Source: Henckelia pumila (Eukaryota > Streptophyta > Magnoliopsida > Lamiales > Gesneriaceae). Taken from it: a stretch of 64,000 nucleotides of DNA. Below the pieces are notes generated by a model that was given only the letters and a program-made list of their open reading frames with translations, searched no databases and was not told the DNA's origin. A program made the position numbers and the translations under genes. Below, in pieces: positions 46,457-59,012 of this stretch (the stretch's first letter is position 1; every line of letters begins with the position of its first letter). The stretch lies in assembly GCF_033568475.1 (NCBI RefSeq), contig NC_133123.1, positions 2,294,001 through 2,358,000 on the forward strand, given 5' to 3'.

Positions 46457-47785
46457 TATATATATATATATATATACATACTATTTCACATAAAATAAAT
46501 TAACAAAATTTTAATATATAATTATTTAAAAAAATTTGCCCCTTAATAATTTTTTAAGTCAAGTTAAACATTATCTTATCATCAAATTATTCCATCCAGA
46601 GATTTTAAATGTAATTTTTCTGTATTTTTTTTATTACTTTTAATACTAATACACTTTTCATTGAATTAAATTGATGATAAATATATAATTATTAATTCCT
46701 TGGCCTTATCTGAATTATTAATTTTTTTTAACTTTAAAAAAATTAATATTTAAAAAAATAAAAAGAAAACAAAATTTGGGACATGGTTTTCACAAGAAGC
46801 CAAAGAAAATAATCAAAAGAAGGAAAAGAAAAAAAAACCACCAAACGGAAAATTCACAAGAAGCCGAAGTTGCATTAAAAATAAATAAATAAATAAATAA
46901 ATAAAGCCATTAAACGGCACAGTTTAACAGCACCTTGTGCTAAACTGCAGAGGATCTACACGTGTAGCTGTGTGCTGGAATTTTGATTCTTTGACATCGA
47001 TCCTTCTAGGAAGCTCTCGATGCCCTTTGTGGAATCCATACGAAAATGAGTGGTTAGTTAAATAATTTTGATCACGTATTTTTTTTAAATAGTGTTTTTA
47101 TGTGTATATATATCTATCCCTCAAATATATTGCAGGAAGATTATTATTTTTTTTAAAAAAAAACAATAGATCGAGGTCACTGTCTCAAATATTCTTGCAA
47201 AAAAAAAATCATATTAAAATAAAATATTATACATTATACACAAAACATAATATGTATATACTTTGGTAATAGTAGTACTTTAAGTAATTACGAAATTTCG
47301 CAATATACGTAAAAAAAAAATCCACAAAACTAAAAGAAAGGAAAAATAATAAAAAGAAGAAAAACTCAAATATGATTACACTTTGCATTAAACTTTAATA
47401 TGGATAAAATTAATTTTTTTTAATTAAAAGTCATAGACTCGTAACCTTACACGCATCTCATACCAAAAAATCACTCACATATTTTTTTAATTATTTATGA
47501 TTAATTATATTTTCTACGGAAAAAATATGTTTAAATATTTAATTGGTTTTTGTACATCAACATATTAAAACAAGATGTTGAGTGAGAAAAAAAAATAAAT
47601 TCAAGATTTTCCCTAAATTCTTTTTTTTTTTTAAAAAAAAGGATTTTCCCAAAATAATGAACTGCATATAACTAGGGGTTTTTTTTTTTTTTTGAGCTTA
47701 AAAACTAGGGTATTTTGTGATTTTCCCAAAATAATGAACTGCATATAACTAGGTGTGATGTGTAGGCACGTTGAAGAAGGCAACT
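46457..47785. other. AT-rich intergenic DNA
   Basis: Homopolymer-rich non-coding sequence. A short direct duplication (gattttcccaaaataatgaactgcatat-type) occurs at about 47642-47673 and 47719-47752. No gene recognised. Confidence 0.5.
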
Positions 47786-47789
47786 TGGT

Positions 47790-47840
47790 ATCCCACATTG
47801 ACTGATTTGCAGCAGCACAAAGAAAAAAGGACTATAAAAT
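47790..47840 (+). promoter_or_regulatory. snRNA promoter: USE and TATA box
   Basis: ATCCCACATTG at 47790-47800 matches the plant upstream sequence element (RTCCCACATCG) with one change. ctataaaat at 47832-47840 is the TATA box. The gap of about 33 bp between them is the spacing used by Pol II-transcribed plant snRNA genes (Pol III genes use about 10 bp less). The TATA box lies about 32 bp before the U2 start. Confidence 0.9.
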
Positions 47841-47865
47841 GACCACCCCACACAAGTTACAGCTC

Positions 47866-48060
47866 ATACCTTTCTCGGCCTTTTGGCTAAGATCAAGTGT
47901 AGTATCTGTTCTTATCAGTTTAATATCTGATACGTGGACCAATGGTTCACACGATATTAAATTCATTTTTTTAGGGGGAAGGTTCGCTAAGGTAGCTTGC
48001 TACCTGGGCCTTCGAGCGTCGCTGAGATGTTGCACTACTATCTTGGCCTGGCGCACCCCA
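47866..48060 (+). ncRNA. U2 spliceosomal snRNA
   Basis: Begins ATACCTTTCTCGGCCTTTTG, identical to plant U2. The branch-point recognition segment (gtgtagtatctgttc) and the stem II region (ttatcagtttaatatctgat) are conserved. cattttttta forms the Sm-site region. The 3' stem-loops differ in sequence from Arabidopsis U2 but still pair (gctaaggtagcttgctacctgggc; gatgttgcactactatc), and the end ggcctggcgcacccc is conserved. Length 195 nt fits. U2 snRNP binds the intron branch point in the nucleus. With intact promoter elements and a 3' box it may well be expressed, although U2 is multigene and dead copies are common. Confidence 0.93.
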
Positions 48061-48061
48061 T

Positions 48062-48075
48062 CAAAACAAGTTCAA
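48062..48075 (+). terminator. U2 snRNA 3' box
   Basis: caaaacaagttcaa fits the plant snRNA 3'-end box CA(N)3-10AGTNNAA and lies just after the mature 3' end. Confidence 0.75.
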
Positions 48076-48369
48076 TTTATTTAATTCTTAATTAAAATTA
48101 ATAAATAATATTTCGCTTTTATTATTTTAAAACTCCTGATTCAATCCTATTTCCTTATCACGCTTTATAATTCAGAAATGGAATGGTAAGTTGAAATCAT
48201 CGAGGGTATCGATCATGAAACGGTTTGATTGTTGGGCATTTTAACACCGAATTTTGATATTTTGAGTCATGTCAATGTATACATGTTGGGGATGAAAATG
48301 AGATCATTTTGAGAACCATGCCCACTGAAGTATAATCCGAACAATAAAAAAATGAACTAAATTAGAGGG

Positions 48370-50054
48370 TCATACATATGGGTATACTGCTAAACTAACC
48401 AAGAAACCCAACAAGGCACCGGCAGCAACTTCAATTTCTGTGTGACCAATCGATTCTTTCAATGGAGTGTGAACATAAGCCACAGTTCTTGGCCCTTCTT
48501 TCGCGTCTGGTACCACAACTGCCGATCTTAGTAAGGTGGTGCCATTTATTACGTCGTCGGAGTTGACTAACAAAGAAGAATTGGTTGGCTTTGTCCGGAA
48601 AGAAGTTTCTTCCTCTAAGGGAAGAGAGTTGACTTTCCCTATATTCGAAGATGGTTTTCTTGAAAGAGAGTTGGTTAAATCATTGGCATCATTTCTAGAG
48701 GATGTTGACATTGACATGGTTTTGAGCATAACTTTGTTTAGTTCTTTTGCATGAATTCCCACTTCCCGTCGTACTCCCTGCAAATGCACCATAGGTGGAA
48801 GAAGTTTAAACCAATGTGTTAAGTCGCTGGCTGGACTGGTGGACCCAAATGGTACACAAAAAGGGTAAAAGTGGAGGCTGGGTGCAAACGAATCGAGTTG
48901 TTTTACTAGTTTTTTTAGCAGACTCAAGTATTATCCAACTTGCAATTGAAATTATCAAAACACAAATCAAGGTGATCTAATACTTTTGAATATAGTTATA
49001 GATATATTTAAAATTATAGGAACTCGTGCAGTTTTGAGCTCAAATTCAAGACAAAGTTTGATTATTTTAACTCAAATCTTTAGCTTCTAAATTTAGGTGG
49101 AGCTGAAGTCAAGCCCAAAACAGTTGATGTTTCAAACTTCGTGCAGGCTACACAAATTTTCTTGTTTGAGCTTAAATTACAAAAATAAATAAAAAAGAAA
49201 CAAACCAGTGCTAAAAAAGATTACACAAACCTGTGCATCGTACATGATAAGGCTGGCGTAGACTACGGCGAGACCGAAAATTGCATCAGCAAATCCCCTG
49301 CAATATAAAACAGGATGAACATGATTACTTCAGCTTCATATACAATGGTGACGACAATCAACACCCAATGCCAAACTCCCAATGAAGATCATCACAAAAT
49401 TTATAGCTAAATCAACAAAGACAGCATCTTGCGAGCACCTCTCGAGGGCAAGAGAAGTTGCAGTTGCCACAGCAGCCTGTAATTTGAAAGAACAATAGCC
49501 AATCAAATTAAATCCATCAATCGAAAAAAATAAGTCGATCATATAATCATAAGCATACCCAGCAAAAAAGTAGTACATAAGAAAAAAAAAAAAAAGATTC
49601 ACCGAAGAATGGGTCGAAGGGAATCCTCCTGCTTGAACGGCAGTCCTAAAATCAAACTTCTTGCCATAGAAAATAGTCGAGGTAAACGGTTTCGACAGTT
49701 GCCCAATCGCTGCAGACAAAGCAGCCGCTACCAGAACCTATATACAAAACCCACAAATCTTTCAAAAAGATAAAATAAAATCAAACAAAATTGTCCAGCA
49801 ACCTGAAGAGCAAACACCCATTTCGCCAAAAGAAGAAAAAAAAAACAACCAACCTTGTTGTGCAAAACATCGGCTATATTGCCGACTGAAATGTAGTGGG
49901 ACGCGAGTTCGGAGACACACCGGAAGGAAAGACGTGGAGTCCTGGAATTTTTCCCGGCGTTCAGGAATCGGGCAGTGGGTGAGGCAAAAAAATTGCTACT
50001 TTTCTGCAATTGGTGACTCGAAAAGTTGCACGATTGCAGCAGCAGCAACATCAT
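48370..50054 (-). CDS. DUF212 protein (acid phosphatase/vanadium haloperoxidase-related), probably plastid
   Basis: Five exons on the minus strand with GT/AG borders and continuous frame: 50054-49854, 49737-49603, 49476-49439, 49297-49231 and 48777-48370, 282 aa. The N-terminus is Ser/Arg-rich without acidic residues (FFASPTARFL, RTPRLSFRC), like a chloroplast transit peptide (inference). The conserved core follows: LSAAIGQLSKPF, a GGFPSTHSS motif comparable to the phosphate-binding PSGHS of PAP2-type enzymes, ALER|GFADAIFGLAVVYASLIMYDAQ and GVRREVGIHAKELN. The last exon adds a Ser-rich stretch and ends with EVAAGALLGFLVSLAVYPYV, a probable membrane segment. The reaction catalysed by plant members is unproven. 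The 38 nt third exon and 67 nt fourth exon are easily missed. It looks intact. Confidence 0.92.
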
Positions 50055-50429
50055 TGGATTCTGATGCCTTCGTCTTCAGCTCTCACTCATATTTGAAGGG
50101 TCTTGGGTTACTTTGATTACAGATGGATTTCACGGCAAGAGCTAGAAAACCTACAAAATTTATTAATTAACTAACTAATTGTCAGGTTTCCCACGATTTA
50201 AAGATTTTAATTAAAAAAAATGTTTTAAATTTTAAATTATACAGTACGATTATGACAATTTTTTAGTTTTTCAAGTTAATGATTAAATTAAGAGTGAATT
50301 GTCCTAAAATCCCTAATATATTTTTTAATTTTATTATAATTATTTAGCTAAAAGATTCTTTACTATAATTTCATAGGACCACCAAATTTGAATATTTTAA
50401 TGTTTAATTCTTGTACTGGATTTATGCTA

Positions 50430-53400
50430 ATTTATGCTTGAAATCTATAGGTTTTATGCTTAAAATTTAAAGGTTTTATGCTTGAATCTGAAGATTTTGT
50501 GCTCATTTGCAGTATAAAGAATTATCCGTAAAATGGTATCAGAGCTTTAGGTTAATTATTCAGACGTAATATTATTCGTTAATTCATGTTTTTCTTTGTT
50601 GAGGAGAAGATTTCTACAAAAGATGACTTCAAACGAAGTTTTGAATCAAGAGGATTTTATCTATATGAAATCCTATAAACAAGTTAATCTATTCACAATA
50701 GATTACTTACAACAGGTTGTGATTAATGCTCTTAATTTTGAAGAGATAAAGAAAAATGATTTCTAACTCTCAATTTTTAGAGATTACCACAGATTTCTCT
50801 AAACTCTCCGGAGATCTTAGAGAAATTCAAAAGACGGTATAATATTACAGCAATCAGCTGTATGAAATACCTCGGCAAATTGATGAAATCCTTAAGAAAC
50901 AAGAAGAAATTATTGGAACTCTAAAGGATCTTCAAAATAAAATCATAAATCTAGAACACACTTCGGGTTCTAGAAAAGGAAATACAGGAGGAAGGTTACC
51001 ACTCTCATTTGGTACCGAACCTTTGTTACATCAGAAAGGTAAAACCAAAATGGTTCAAAAACCTTTAACCAATGATGAAATGATGATTAATCTTATAAAA
51101 GCAATATCAGAGAAAAACACTATCTGATGACTACTTTAGAAAGATTAAATCTCGAGGATCTACAAGATCTTACGGATTCATTTGCGAATCTGAAAGTAGT
51201 AGATCTAAAAATGAATTCCCCTGAGGGTGAACAACCCATAGAAAATCCTCCAAGATATGTGGTTAAAACAGAAGAACTACATAGTGAGTTTCAGGTTGGA
51301 GAAAATTTACATCCAGCAGGAACCAGATCAAGAAGGAGTAAAATCCCACTCCATCAAACTCCTTACGAAAAAACTGTTTTAGATCCAATACATCCTTACG
51401 GGGTTATGTTAAACCTTGATGTTTTGGACTTCAAAAACAGAGAAGATCTTATAGATAATTGGACGTCAGCTATGAGAATAGCAACAGAGACATTAGATCT
51501 CAATAAAGAATGATTCATTAAACTTTTAGAAATGAGTCTAATGGGATATGTTAAGATCGCATGGGAGATGACTATGCTAGAAACTAAGGAATCAATCTTA
51601 GGAGGAGAATCCCTCAGCGAGATTGGAGAAAGAATGGTCACCCTATTTAAAGCACAATTCATAGGGGTAGATTATTTCAATAATCAAGATACAGAGAAAA
51701 GGAGAAGATATACTCAAGCTCTTTATAGCCTCGAGTTACATGATATATGTTTAGTTGATGAATACATTATGTTATTCACTAAATACAGATGAAATTCGGG
51801 AGTTCCCTGGAGAGAAATGTTGATCAAAGAATATGTTCCAGGTAATCTTGATATATTGGCAAGACGTGCCTCTTTTTTGAAAGAAAAATTAGCAGAATGG
51901 TGTCATATGGCAACATTACAGAAGAACTACAAGAAAATAAGGGGTATAGATAAGCGTACACCTTTGTGTTGTAGAGAAAATGATCTTCCAACAATCATTG
52001 GAAACAGATCACAGGGATTTAAAAGGAAGAAATTCAGAAATAATCCCTATAATAAAAGAATGAAAAGTTCTTGGAAACCAAAAATATTTTGGTCCAAACA
52101 AAAGGCCAGATCCTATAGATCGGGTAGAAGAAGTGGACCTACAAGAACATCCCCAACAACAGGCTTATCACAAAGCAGGGGAAGAACACTATCAAGAAGA
52201 ACTTTCAGAAGAACTCATACAAGAGCAAGTGAAAGTTTCAAGGATTGCAACTGCTGGACATGTGGAGCAAGAGGACATATATCTACAAATTGTCCAGAAA
52301 ACGAGAAAAAAAGGAGTTAAACTCTTTGAAGCAACACCAGATATGGATGATGCGGTCTTCTTTCAAGATCTAGTCCAAGTATATCAATTTGAGGATATCC
52401 CCTCAGATGAAAGCATATACGAAGAAGAGATATTATTTAGTCGAGAAGTTTCTGAGGATGAATCAGAATCAGAATCAGAGTAAAGAGGAAGTGTTTCGGC
52501 ATGAAACACATGAAAGTTTGGCTGGGTTCTTTAGTCAAACCACGATATCTCATAATATGGTCCAAAGGATTATGAGAGAAAATCCAACATTACAAAAGTA
52601 CCAAGGATTTTCGCCAGGACAAGTTGAAAGAGTCTTAGGAAATCTAGGGCTAAGACAAAGAAGACATAATTTGATTTATAAGGTATCCAGAAGGGAAATG
52701 GCGATCCCTATGGAATTAACCAGTAATCAAATTTAGATGCAGTTAATTCCCTTTGAGAAAATTCGAGAGGAATTACAGAAATTAAAAGCAGAAGTAGCAA
52801 AGACAATGTCTTGGATTCATATTGGAGCAATCCAGATTATGATCAAAGCTACTTTTAAAGAGGAAATAGATTCACCCATAGATATCGTAGTATGCGATAA
52901 AAGAATGAGGAATATACAAGATGCGGTTCTAGGAACTATCTCGGGAAATTTGTGTGCAGAAAAAATTGTGGGAGTTATTTATCCAAGAATAGCCTACAAT
53001 TTAGCTGATAGAGATTTTAGTCGAGCTTTGACGTTGCATCAAAATTTCAAGGAAAAAAGACTAATGAAGAAAGGTAATAGGCCATATTCTATTACGTATC
53101 AAATTTCATATGCTCTTTCTAATACTCACCATTCTGAATTATTTATTAGAAATGAGTTCATTGAAATTCCAGAGATCTTTGGGAAAGTTGCTCAAGTAAT
53201 ATACCCGGAAAGAATCGAGTTTCCTTTAATTCAAGAAACAGACATTCAAATTCAAGACAGACCGGTTCTATACAGAGACCTTAAAATAGAACCCCGAAGG
53301 TTATCTTTCCAAGGAGACAGAATGACAAGCAAGAGATGGGACAAATCTCCTATTCAAGAAATTCCACCAGAAGAAAAAGAGTTTTCTATAATAGGAAAAC

Positions 53401-56400
53401 TTAGATCTCCAGAAGGATGGAAAGAAGTGAAAATAGTATTCGAAATTACAAGTCATCGGAACCAGTTTCCTTGTAACTCGATTTACTATTTGAAACAACA
53501 GGAAAAAGGAACTTACCAAGGAGTGATAAATATTGGAGAATTGGAAGTTCAAATCTGGGGAATTCCAGAAAAAGAAATGGATCAGCTCATTCTTGGTCTA
53601 GAATTTCTGGAGGACCATAAACCATGAAAACGCCTTGAAAAGGGAATAGAGTTCATGGCAAAAGAAAAGAATTGGAGGATTCAATAAGAATTCTACGAAA
53701 TGAAAAACCAAGAGAATTGGATAAGGGACAATCCCTTAATCAGATTCGAAAACTCTGTTCACAAACAGAGGAAGAAGAAACTGCTGAAATTAGTAAGTCA
53801 TGAACATGATTTACTAGAACGCATTGAAGAAGTAGAAATGTATAACCATACTCTACCTTCTAAGGCTTAGAAAAACTAAAGGTAAATAGTCTTAATCGGA
53901 TTACTGAATTACAACATAGTCTGTTAAAAATGGCGGGGCCATTTAGTAATCCCTTTAAAAAATGACAACAAGTCCTTTTTCCATATACATTTCGATAGGG
54001 ATGTTGTATGAACAATATAAGGCTGAGTAATTTGCAGCTTATATTAACTCGGGAGCAGGAATTTGTACAGCAAAAAGAGGAGTCTTCCCTGAAGAATGTG
54101 AAGAAGAATTGCCAAAAATTGCTGGACGAGATTTCTCTCTCAGAATTTTAATTCTTTGCAAAGGAATAAAACAAGCAGAGATCCTTATTGGAGGTGCAGG
54201 TCAAACACCTTGGTACAAGGTAAAAACACCACCAATCTATTTCCATGATACAGGAGCTGATATCTTGTTAGGAAATAACTTCTTACAAATGTTTAAGAAG
54301 TACACACAAGACAATGAGTCAAGAAAACTTATGTTCACTACAATTTGTGATCATAAAATTATAGTTCAAAGACTCAATGTTTCTTTTTATCGACAATTGC
54401 CGATAATATTTCGCAGCCAGCGTGGTGATAAAGGACAACTTTTTCACCCGAAAATGAAAGATCCAAGAAGGTTTGGAGAAACCATGTTGAAAATAACAAC
54501 AGAACAAGAACTCCAAACAGAGGATATGTAGCTTCACAAGGTAACTCTAAATCACAGAGATATAGAGTTAGAAAATAAGGTATCCCTTGAAGATGTCAAA
54601 AAGAGACTCAAAGAAAGTTACAACGAGCATCCTTTGGCATGGTGAGATAGAAATCAACTCAAAGCCAGTCTTACTCTAAAGGAAGGCAAAGAGTATGATT
54701 CGTCAGATATAAGTCTATCCCGATAAACATAACAGATCAAAAGGATATGAGAATGATTATCAAGGAACATTTGGACCTTGGTTTAATCAAAGAAGGAGTT
54801 TCACCATATAGCAGCCCGGGTTTTCTGGTTAGAAATCATGGTGAAATAAAAAGAGGGAAACTCAGGCTAGTTATTAACTACCAAGATATTAATAAAATCC
54901 TGGAGTTTGATGGGTACTTCATACCAAGTAGAGAACACCTAATTAGCTGTGTACGAAATGCTAGAGTGTTCTATAAATTTGATTGTAAGTCTGGATTTTA
55001 CCAGATTCGAATGGAAGAAGGCAGTAAGAAATTCACAGCCTTCTCCACTCCACAAAGACACTATATTTGGGAAGTTATGCTTATGGGATTGGCTAATACA
55101 CCCCAGATATTTCAAAGAAAGATGGATAACCTTTTTAAAGATTATTTCAACTTTATGTTTGTTTATATTGATGATATTCTGATAGCATCAAAAAACATAG
55201 ACGAACACGTTAAACACTTAGAGATTTTCTCTAAAATTTGTAAACAAGAAGGACTGGTCTTATCTGAAAAGAAAGCAGTCATAACAACAAGGAAAGTTGA
55301 ATTCCTTGATATTGAGATTGATGAAACTGGAATAATTCTGCAACCCCATATTGTGGAAAATGTAAAGAATTTTCCAGATAAACTCAAAGACGTAAAACAA
55401 CTCCAGAGTTTTTTTGGAGTAGTTAATTTTGCAGGGATGTTCATTAACAACCTAGAAATGTACAGAAAAATGTTCAGTCCTTTGTTAAAAAAGGATGCTA
55501 GGTTTATATGGACCGATGACCATACTAAAGGGGTAAATTAATTAAAAGAGATATGTAAGAATCTCCCAAAAATGGTTATACCCTTAGATGAGGATGATCT
55601 GGTATTATTTACGGATGCTAGTGACGATTGGTGGGCAGCAGTCCTTACCAAGATCACTCCAGATGGGGAAATACCATGCAGATACTGTAGCGGTCTTTTT
55701 TCAAAATCAGAGGCCATCAGATGACATATCAACGAAAAGGAATTTTATGCAGTTAAAAGGGCTTTTAAAAAATGACCATTATTTTTACTTGCTAAAAAAT
55801 TCACTCTGAAGGTTGAGAACACCCAGGTAAAAGCTTTCTTAAGAAATAAAATTGAATCTAAACCTGAGAAAGCTAGGTTATTAAGATGACAAGCATTATG
55901 TCAAAATTATATTTTTGATATTGTTATTATTAAATCTCATGAAAATATTCTTGCAGATTTCTTAACAAGAGATGGAAGGCAGTGACGTGGATTCCATCAT
56001 GAAAATGCAGAGGCATCTCAGGAAACACCTTGGGTTGCTTCAAACCGAGTTCAACCAGTTAGCCATTAATGCTGACATGGCCGGCAGGTTACAACAAGCT
56101 GATCAGATCAAAGTATCTAATCGAATTACAGGATGTATGCAAGTTCAAACACAACTATGGGCTGCTATTCAAGGGCCAATTGTGAAGGCTATAGAGAAAC
56201 CATTGGTTTCTCATAAACAAGATATGATAAAACCATTGGTTTTACAAAAACAAAAAATACAACCACCGGTTGGGAAACAAGATGTTGAGGAAGCTAAAAC
56301 TCAAGAAATAAGTGCTAATCTATCATCAGCTTTTGATGATCTAGATGAAGCAACAATTGATGAGGATTCCTCATCAAGTCAACCCTCCGCCTCTGGGGTA

Positions 56401-58030
56401 AAAGAGGAAGAGATCAATCTTAGGCCCAACACCGACAAGGGCAAATCTAAGATCGATACTAACCCAACTATTATTTCTCCATTTCAGGTTTATCAACAAA
56501 GGTGGAAGAAATTAAGTACAAGAAGTGAAATTAACCCTAACACTTGTAGAATTGATGTGGCAAGGATATATCCAAGGGTTTGGCTAAAAAACAATGTCAA
56601 TCCTAAGGATGTAAAGCTCTGGTATGAATTTGGAGCCTTGGCCTCAGTTTATACAATGTCACCAAGCTTCTCGGGGATATCTCAGTTACCGAAATGGATT
56701 CAGGAAGCAGTCCAAGAAACATGGGCAAATAACGACCATTTGTCCAGAGGAGATGTGCTTGAGTTATACTTTTTCAGTGCAGCTCCGGAACCAATAGTGA
56801 AAGGATCACACAAACCCTTTTATTTCATCAAGCTAAGGAGACCTGATATAAATAGTCACAAATTTATCAAGGATCCTAAAACTGAAGAAATACCCTTAGT
56901 GTCCACTTTCTGGGAAAATGAGATCTCAACCAGAAGGGCATGGGGTATTTGAGTCTGTCTTACTGAGATGGACAAAGTCAAGTTTCCATTTAAATTTTAT
57001 CAGAATTCTGTGAATGGATCGTTCCTGTTAAACACAATGACAGGGAAAACTACAGCCTTTGCGGAAGAACTCTTTGAAAAGAAGAGAAATCTTTTGTGGA
57101 ACAACAAGCTGCTGGGGAGTAAAGAAACTCGCCGAATATTTTGTAACATGGCTCATATTGGACGATGGTCAGAGAATATTTGCTCAGAATGCCCAAATCA
57201 GAAGGAGCCAGAATTTGGAAAAACCTTTAGACCCCGAACGGATCGAAAGGATTTTTTCCGAGACAAGCAAAGGTGGACAAGGACCACTGAAGATGCGTTT
57301 TCACAGGGGCCTACTTCAAAAGCAAAAGATGCCCCGACAACAATAAAGCAAACATGTGAGGAGAATAAAGTTAAAAGAAAGTGCCAGACATGTGATTCCT
57401 CCACTAGTAAAAGATGCCAACAATAATGGCATAAAGAATATAAGACAGCTGCCTCCTCCACTAGTAAAATATGCCATCAATAATGGCATAAAGAAATACA
57501 AGACAGCTATAAGATTCCCTGAAGTTTTTCGGTGAAACGAGTGGAACCTCAGCTATAAATACAAGCATTCAAGAAAGCTGAAGACATCGATCATTCCCTT
57601 CAGTTTTCTTACAAATAAATTGTTGTAATATTTTTTTTCTATTGTATTAAGCTTTCTTTCATGTATTTCAAGAACAAAGCTACTATAAGTAGCTAAACAA
57701 GTTGTTTTCTCCTCTTCAAAGGAGTTGATTTATGTAATAATATTATGTCTGAATAATTTCTTTAAAGCCTCTTGTTCTTTCATGCTCATATTTTATAATT
57801 AAATTTATATATCATACGCCTTAAGGTAGAAAACGAATTAAGATTGTGCTGGGTGTCGTTGAAGGAGCTTGTGCAGAAACCATCTGTTGCGACTGCGTGG
57901 TTGGAGTGTGAGGAGTACTTCGTAAAACTCGGCAGGTATGACCCGACGACAACATTTTGGTCAAAGAGGTATTTGAATTTAATTCATCTTACGGAAGCAT
58001 GTTGGACCCTAATTCGGAGTATATCGGCTA
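50430..58030 (+). mobile_element. Endogenous pararetrovirus (Caulimoviridae), near full length, broken
   Basis: Fossil copy of a caulimovirid genome; ends are approximate. Parts in order: leader end with Met-tRNA primer site TGGTATCAGAGC (50534-50545); capsid-like region about 50.6-52.3 kb with a CCHC knuckle (CWTCGARGHISTNC); movement protein about 52.7-53.6 kb; aspartic protease about 54.0-54.5 kb (DTGAD); reverse transcriptase about 54.7-55.5 kb (YIDD); RNase H about 55.5-55.95 kb; transactivator-like ORF about 55.97-57.43 kb; promoter and leader 57.4-58.0 kb. Capsid before movement protein and a separate last ORF fit the cavemovirus/solendovirus type rather than badnavirus or petuvirus. 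The copy is broken, with roughly eight to ten interruptions across its frames. There are no LTRs and no target duplication, as expected. Related fragment: 8045-9600. Confidence 0.93.
57397..57619 (+). promoter_or_regulatory. Pararetroviral promoter region with 57 bp tandem repeat, TATA and poly(A) signal
   Basis: Two 57 bp direct copies (57397-57453 and 57454-57510) share ccactagtaaaa-atgcca and caataatggcataaagaa. They lie upstream of TATAAAT (57554-57560); AATAAA follows at 57614-57619. This is the layout of a caulimovirid pregenomic RNA promoter with its terminal redundancy. The shorter copy at 8045-9600 has the TATA region but not the duplicated block. Confidence 0.75.
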
Positions 58031-59012
58031 AAAACCTTGCGTAACTGATAGTCTTGCATGGCCGGGACTGGTTCGATAGATTAACAATGCCAAGTACAAA
58101 GAATTAGTTACTAAATAATATTTAATTCAAAAATGGGGACCACTAGGGAGTTGAAATAAAGAAAATTGTGGTTAGGAAGTTAAGATAAAGATTGAAGAGT
58201 TGGTAGGGATTTTTAAATCATTTACCCTTAAATTAAATAGGCTAAGGCAAAATTATGATTTTGTAAAATGTATTACAGGTTCAAATAAGATATAATGACT
58301 AATGAGTGCCTATGCTAAAGAAAAAAAATGAAACTTCTCAATTTGTAAATTAGCTATGTTTTTTTTAAAAAAAATGATTTCACGATCAATTTATATATAT
58401 ATATTTGAAATTAAAATTAATATTATTTTATAAGTCAAATCGAACGTCCCACAAAATTAACACATCCGATAAAAATTCGTGTAGCTAATGTTGCCAACAT
58501 GCTGCCATCACTTTTAAGAATGAGTATGGACAAATCAAAGAAGAGATTTACATCGACCACACCGAATTAAATGGACCAGATTGGGTTTTCCTAAGCATTA
58601 CTATATTTGTGTGCTTCTATTAACTTCAAATGGAATCTTAATACAAAAAGATACTTGGCAAATACTTATTGGTTTTTTTTTTTAACTTTTAAGGGACATT
58701 GCCCAATTATCATAAAAGAATTAGGTACCCCAATAGTTGTATTGCAGTGACTTAAATAATATAAGTTTATCAGAAAATGATTGATTAACTAAATTTCAGA
58801 TGATGAGAGTTTAGGTTAGAGTTCATTCCTTCTTTTTTTTTTTTTTCCCCAAACGAATCAGTTAGTTAAAAACAAATGGAAAAGTTTATAGGCAAGAAAC
58901 CATAACAAAAAAGGTTCACATAACTTGTATATACACATTGTCATATGTGTGTGTGTGTTTTTTCCGCGAAAACAAAAAAGACTTTAAGAGGTAAAAGATA
59001 AGAGGCAAAATC
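58031..59012. other. AT-rich intergenic DNA, 3' flank of the kinase gene
   Basis: No gene recognised between the pararetroviral copy and the kinase stop. The part near 59012 should be the kinase 3' UTR. Confidence 0.55.

Noticed and set aside
47839-48084. Open frame across the U2 locus
   Set aside because: It translates the snRNA gene itself; no protein similarity.
50534-50545. TGGTATCAGAGC considered as the primer site of an LTR retrotransposon
   Set aside because: No LTRs flank it, and the downstream domain order with movement protein and transactivator is caulimovirid, which uses the same primer tRNA.
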